64,000 nt of DNA from Xiphias gladius (lineage: Eukaryota > Chordata > Actinopteri > Istiophoriformes > Xiphiidae). A program made the translations under genes and the position numbers. Below, one piece after another: positions 59,866 through 64,000 of this stretch. The DNA is taken from NCBI RefSeq assembly GCF_016859285.1, contig NC_053418.1, positions 26,783,329 through 26,847,328 of the forward strand, read 5' to 3'. The notes under the pieces are model-generated. The model made no database searches. It worked only from the letters and a program-made list of their open reading frames with translations, and was not told where the DNA came from. How positions within the stretch are numbered: the first letter of the stretch is position 1; each line of letters starts with the position of its first letter.

Positions 59866-62203
59866 ATGTCAACTCTCCGGCCGGAAACTGGGAAAAAGGA
59901 ACAGAAACCTATCTTCCCAGTCCTGAAGGTTATTGAAAGTACAAAGTCATCGCTCTTAACAACAGTTGCACTTCGGACGACTTCACCGACACCAACTTCT
60001 TCGAACTCTTTGATTAGGGTAAATTTAGGCAGTGCGGCTCATCTCCCATGTCAGTGTGGTAAATGGAATGTTGGTGGCAATAATTCTCCTAAGTGGAAAA
60101 ATAATCGCGGTGAAGACGTAATGCTAATAGGACCTGATGTCGACATTGTGCCTCATGATCGAAGGAAGTATGTATTGTACAATGACATGAAGTGGATGAA
60201 AATAGAAGGTGATTGCTTGCTTGTTTTGAGAAATGTTACTTGGGAAGATCAAGGGGAATATACATGTAACTATTATGAACCACACTTAAAATTTGTATCA
60301 TTTCGAAACTATTGGATAGAGGGATATGTAACTCGCAAAGTGACACTTGTGATAATAAGTTTCATTCATGTTCAAGTTGTTAGAAAAAGATACTTTAGTT
60401 ACGGCTCAGAAGGTTACAGTACAACAATGATGGTGACGACTCAAATGTCCGTTACTTTGGGAAATTCTACAAGTAAGGTTGTGACAGGGGCAGCCACAAA
60501 TAAAACATTGACTGAACTCATAAACAGGACACAGACGCCTGTTGTGGCACTTTTGGCACAATGTTGCGAATAGAGGTTAGCTTGAACAGTAGTAGTAGTA
60601 AGAGATCTGGAATTCGGGAATCAATAGTGGACAACACTGATGTAAACTCATCTGTAACAATTCAGAGCACTCTGTCAGATATGACCAATGACCTTGATGA
60701 CCTTGACCGGACACAAGACGACATGATTGAATCCTATCGAGCATTGCAAAAGAGAGAAACTACGTGGAAGGCATATGGCTTTGACTCCTCGGTGCTACAA
60801 ATTTCAGACCCATGGGCAGGTAGAAATTTGTGGTTCCAACAATTGACTCATTCTGTAAGATCGATTAAGGACATGAATTGCCCGTGGTTGGTGAGAATTC
60901 CACCACCAGGCACATGGCCTGCAATTATGGAAACAGTACCAGAACCGCTGCTTACTAAGCGTCAATCTTATGCACTATCATGGCTGTTGTATCAGCAGAA
61001 GTCAAGAGAAGATAGAGTTATGGCTATATCAGTACATCTGTTTAGACCCAGATTTGATTGCTCTTGGTTGAGAAACTTGCCATATTTAAATTTACTCGAC
61101 AAACACGAGGATGTGACAACAGCAGTTTCTGATGGACAGGAAGTGTCACCTGTAAAGGCTGAAGACTGTTTTTGTTCGAATGAAACATATAATGGCCCTG
61201 GTATGTTTATGGGAATAGCAGACTGTGATTAATATATGATGCAATTTAATGGGTGTGAACACAAGACTGTTGATGGTTTATATGCAGTGACCTTTCATAC
61301 ACCACATTGCAAACAGAGTAAAACTTTGAAGGTAAAGAACCAAACTTTGCCTGCAAGTGTGACTAAAGGGAATTTCAGAGACATTTTGTGGATTTGTGGT
61401 GATAAAGCATACTTATTTCTGCCATATGGATGGACTGGATGCTGTTACATGGCAAGATTAAAGCTTCCATATGAAGTTTTGGCGGTCCAGAAGGGACAAG
61501 CACCTGATAAAGTCAAATCTACTGCTGTTCCTGGTAGTAGGAAGAAAAGGGAAATGGCACAATTTCATAATCTGGAATCCTACCATTGGAGGATTAGTCT
61601 TGGAGAGAAATGGGGTATAGGACTATCTCCATGGTATGGTGTAACATTTTTGGTCGATCATATTGATAATATCACCTATACTTTGCAGGGTTTTGCAAAT
61701 GAGAGTATAAAGGGGTTTGAATACTTGTCAAACACTCAAAGGAGTCACAAACTGACATTGCTGAAACATGATATGGCTCTTGATTATATTTTGGCCAAAC
61801 AACATGTGTGGCTTTGAATTTAACTGGTGATGCCTGTTATACTTTGATTTCTGACAACTCCGATAATATCACTAGTGTTGTAGGTTCATCGAAGAACATT
61901 AGGGATGCGTTTTGCGCATCGCAAGGAGCTGGATGGTCTGCTAATGTTTGGTTACGAGATAGATTCGGAATCTTAGGTGCGGCATTGATTCAAATTTTGA
62001 TAGCAGTTCTTATATCACTGTGTGTGATGTTTTGCTTTTGTATGCTGCTACTGACCTTTGCGAAAGCAATGATATTAAGGTGGGTTGGAGTTGTGATGCC
62101 TGGAGATCAGGTACAGATGCCGCTACTACATAAGACTGACCCAGACAACAAAGATGAGGAACTGGTGGTAGAATGCAAATTGATTGAGAAATATCCTTTT
62201 TGA
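59866..62203 (+). pseudogene. env: Retroviral envelope region with N-terminal Ig-like part, broken
   Basis: Four open pieces: 59866-60573 (Ig-like part), 60561-61232, 61236-61817 and 61808-62203. The second and third share a frame and are split by one TAA at 61230-61232. Frames shift near 60565 and 61810. The surface part has many cysteines (GWTGCCY) and NxS/T sites. A furin-type site RKKR lies at 61539-61550. The transmembrane part has a helical block (LLKHDMALDYILAKQ), a disulfide-type region damaged by the second frameshift, a hydrophobic span at about 61978-62065 (ILIAVLISLCVMFCFCMLLL) and a cytoplasmic tail of about 45 residues. No signal peptide is evident at the first ATG, so the leader may have been lost or supplied by splicing. 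Function as it stands is very unlikely. Confidence 0.85.
60019..60345 (+). other. Immunoglobulin V-like domain inside the env region
   Basis: In the frame of the first env piece, a Cys at 60049 (LPCQC) is followed 15 residues later by Trp at 60094 (PKWKN), and then by DCLLVLRNVTWEDQGEYTC with its Cys at 60265, 72 residues after the first. This is the B-strand Cys, C-strand Trp, and D-x-G-x-Y-x-C F-strand pattern of V-set domains, with the usual spacing. A hydrophobic stretch (TLVIISFIHVQVV) follows. An Ig domain is not a normal part of retroviral envelopes, so capture from a host gene is likely, by inference. Confidence 0.75.
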
Positions 62204-63200
62204 ATATGATTTCATTATTCTTTATGCATTTATTTTTGGTATTATTTAGTTATTTTGTAGTGTCTTACTATAGAGTGGTATAATCAAAGGGGGGAAATGG
62301 AAATGTGAATATTAACTTGGGATAACGTGATAATCTGCATCTGATGTTTTTTTTCTTTTTGCAAGATACTGGTCCGTGTTTTCTTTTTCTCCTAGAATGG
62401 TATTGGGGAAAAACCATATTAAGGGTGGCTGACTGTTCGGGGACCCTGATGTTCCCAAACACTCAAAACGAGGAGGGTGGAAAATGGACGAAGGGCCCTG
62501 AACAAGGACACTGTGGGACTAAAATATCTGGACTCAAAAGACCATCAACACTACAACGAGAGTCGACGCTGCTGAGGAGTTGCAGTGTGATACCTTCTTA
62601 TGTCTTCTCTTATATATAAGTATACATTTTACAGTGTTAGATGTAATCTGTGATATTGATAATATTCGAAGTAGGATATTTATATGCTGAGTCCAAAATG
62701 ATAATTTGCTTTACTTGGGGATCTTTTCGCTTTAAGAATGTTGTTCTCTGTGAGTAGGTACATACACTGGGACCTAATTTATTTTCTTTTTCTCAGTGCT
62801 TAGGGAGATTGGTGCTAGGCAGGGAAAGGTCCATTGGAGGGTCAGATGGGACGAACAGCCTGAATTTGGACATTATTTTGTTTTATTTCTGAGTTTTCCA
62901 TTTGTATTTGCCTAGGACATATCTCTATATGTTTTCATAAATTCTTCTTTTTAATTGGCTTGGAGTACTATATGTGGTCGCTTAAGGCAGCGAGGGCCGT
63001 GAGAAGAATTTCCTGTCTTGATTGATTGATGAAACTTGTGAAAAAAAGAAAGCTGCCTGACAGGTTTTTGCTCTCACACTCCATAAATTTGTTGTCTTGC
63101 TAAGGTTAAGCTGCAACAAGCAGTATAGGAGGAACTGCCATTCTTGGTACATTTGTAAACATGCATGGGTACTTCTTTTCTTTTTGAGGCTCTGTAAGCC
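62204..63200. other. Non-coding region between env and the 3' LTR
   Basis: About 1 kb without a convincing frame. It contains an early copy of the polypurine tract at 62284-62299 (tcaaaggggggaaatg), identical over 16 bases to that before the LTR. Beyond that it has GT-rich and AT-rich stretches. If the upstream tract were the functional one, this region would belong to a longer LTR. With no 5' LTR to compare, the choice is open. Confidence 0.5.
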
Positions 63201-63214
63201 TCAAAGGGGGGAAA
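63201..63214 (+). other. Polypurine tract
   Basis: AAAGGGGGGAAA immediately before the TG that opens the 3' LTR: the normal site of plus-strand DNA priming. Confidence 0.65.
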
Positions 63215-63545
63215 TGAGGTGTATGTTTATATATGTAGAGCTGAAGTCATGTGTTTTCACAAAAGCCCTAGATCAAAGGTCCTCAGAGGGCACCTTGCAG
63301 TTTGAATAGGAGGAAATGCTTTGGACGTAAAGCTATATGTTAGTGATGTTTTTCAGGAAAAACAACCGCCTTATTTAAGAGTTGGTGACCAAGGCTGATT
63401 TTCAGAGTAGTTCATTGGCTTCACACCCTCTCACAAGCAGACCTGCAGATGCTTGACTTGATGCTGCTCTTCTTTGTAATAAACCTTTATATGCAATCAA
63501 GACGGTGTCAGCGGAGTCTCCTTCATCCTCTTCACATCATCAACA
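63215..63545 (+). repeat. 3' LTR of the retrovirus
   Basis: It begins TGAGG after the polypurine tract and ends near ...caaca. A TATA-like box tatttaag lies at 63372-63379. The poly(A) signal AATAAA is at 63478-63483, followed by a GT-containing stretch and a pyrimidine-rich U5-like end. Length is about 330 bp, a solo copy because the 5' LTR was not found. The right edge is uncertain by a few bases. Confidence 0.65.
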
Positions 63546-64000
63546 CCATCAAATAAACTAAAAAGGCAATCGAGACAGCCTATCACCACATTCATGAGAA
63601 CTTGCAGCAGGTGACCTATGGTATTTTATACACTGTCAACCAGTATATGAATGGCGGTTTTAGACGTTTTTTGGGAGGAATTGGTGTCCTTAGGATTTTA
63701 TTGGTACACTACCATATTTTTTTAATTTTGGCAGAAATAATGAGAAGAAATGTCTTAGCTAAGATTAAAAGCTATATTTCCCCTTCACTACAAGTACACT
63801 AAACTGAAATAAGACTGCATTAGAGCTAACAGGAATAAAACATTTAAAAACTATCATTCAAAAAGAGCAAAATGTGTAAACAAAAGAGTGGAAAGCAAGA
63901 ATGAAGGAAGAATATATCAATCCTACTTCATTCATTAAAGCTGCATCCGCAGTTTATTTTGAATAAATAAGCTTAGTGCCATGCGCTGAATTTGCTGCAG
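63546..64000. other. Sequence to the right of the retrovirus
   Basis: AT-rich, with no recognised exon or repeat. The window ends in tttgctgcag, which looks like a splice acceptor, so the next exon of the coiled-coil gene could begin just outside. That is speculation. Confidence 0.45.

Larger units (their letters stand above)
58378..63545 (+). mobile_element. Broken endogenous retrovirus lacking pol and 5' LTR
   Basis: Order: gag-like region (58378-59848), envelope region (59866-62203), non-coding stretch, polypurine tract (63201-63214) and 3' LTR (63215-63545). There is no protease, reverse transcriptase, RNase H or integrase: only 17 bases lie between the gag stop and the next ATG. No 5' LTR was found. 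The frames are interrupted: gag by one frameshift and one stop, env by two frameshifts and one stop. Codon use is AT-rich, like the flanks. The element is old, or at least inactive as it stands. The env type resembles envelopes seen in many spiny-rayed fish, but its genus is not certain. Confidence 0.88.

Noticed and set aside
62344..62619. 91-codon frame after env, as a possible accessory gene
   Set aside because: It opens in a T-run without a good start context, has no recognisable motif, and lies in a stretch that looks non-coding.

Overview
This is nuclear DNA of a ray-finned fish, probably a spiny-rayed (percomorph) teleost. Genes are split by short introns with GT-AG borders. The spaces between them hold teleost-type DNA transposons, a LINE of the I/Nimb kind and an endogenous retrovirus. 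No RNA gene and no CRISPR array was seen. The species cannot be named from the sequence alone.

Layout: (1) 1-4160 is non-coding DNA downstream of a T-box gene. (2) 4161-10524, minus strand, is a complete seven-exon T-box repressor gene of the Tbx2/Tbx3 subfamily (561 codons). All its splice phases close, and one intron needs a GC-AG donor. (3) 10525-32364 is a 22-kb gene-free stretch, the upstream side of the T-box gene, with dispersed repeats, a hAT-like non-autonomous element, a pentanucleotide satellite and unannotated unique DNA that may contain enhancers. (4) 32365-34290 holds a decayed I/Nimb-type LINE and a repeat tail that runs up to the next gene. (5) 34304-41229, plus strand, is an eight-exon L-type lectin cargo receptor gene (LMAN2L/VIP36 family, 355 aa). 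(6) 46175-54951, plus strand, is a seven-exon tetraspanin gene of the CD53/TSPAN4 kind (232 aa), with a full-length dead Tc1-like transposon in its first coding intron. (7) 57729-57896 is one exon of an unidentified coiled-coil protein. (8) 58378-63545, plus strand, is a broken endogenous retrovirus: a gag-like region, no pol at all, an envelope region whose N-terminal part carries an immunoglobulin V-like domain, and a 3' LTR. No matching 5' LTR is visible.

The three complete host genes do not form an obvious pathway: one is a nuclear repressor, one an ER/Golgi lectin and one a cell-surface tetraspanin. The most unusual part is the retrovirus at the right-hand end, with its pol-less gag-env arrangement, Ig-like domain and duplicated polypurine tract. 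Next in interest are the GC-AG intron in the T-box gene, the LINE-derived sequence next to the lectin gene start codon, and the long-armed foldback elements.
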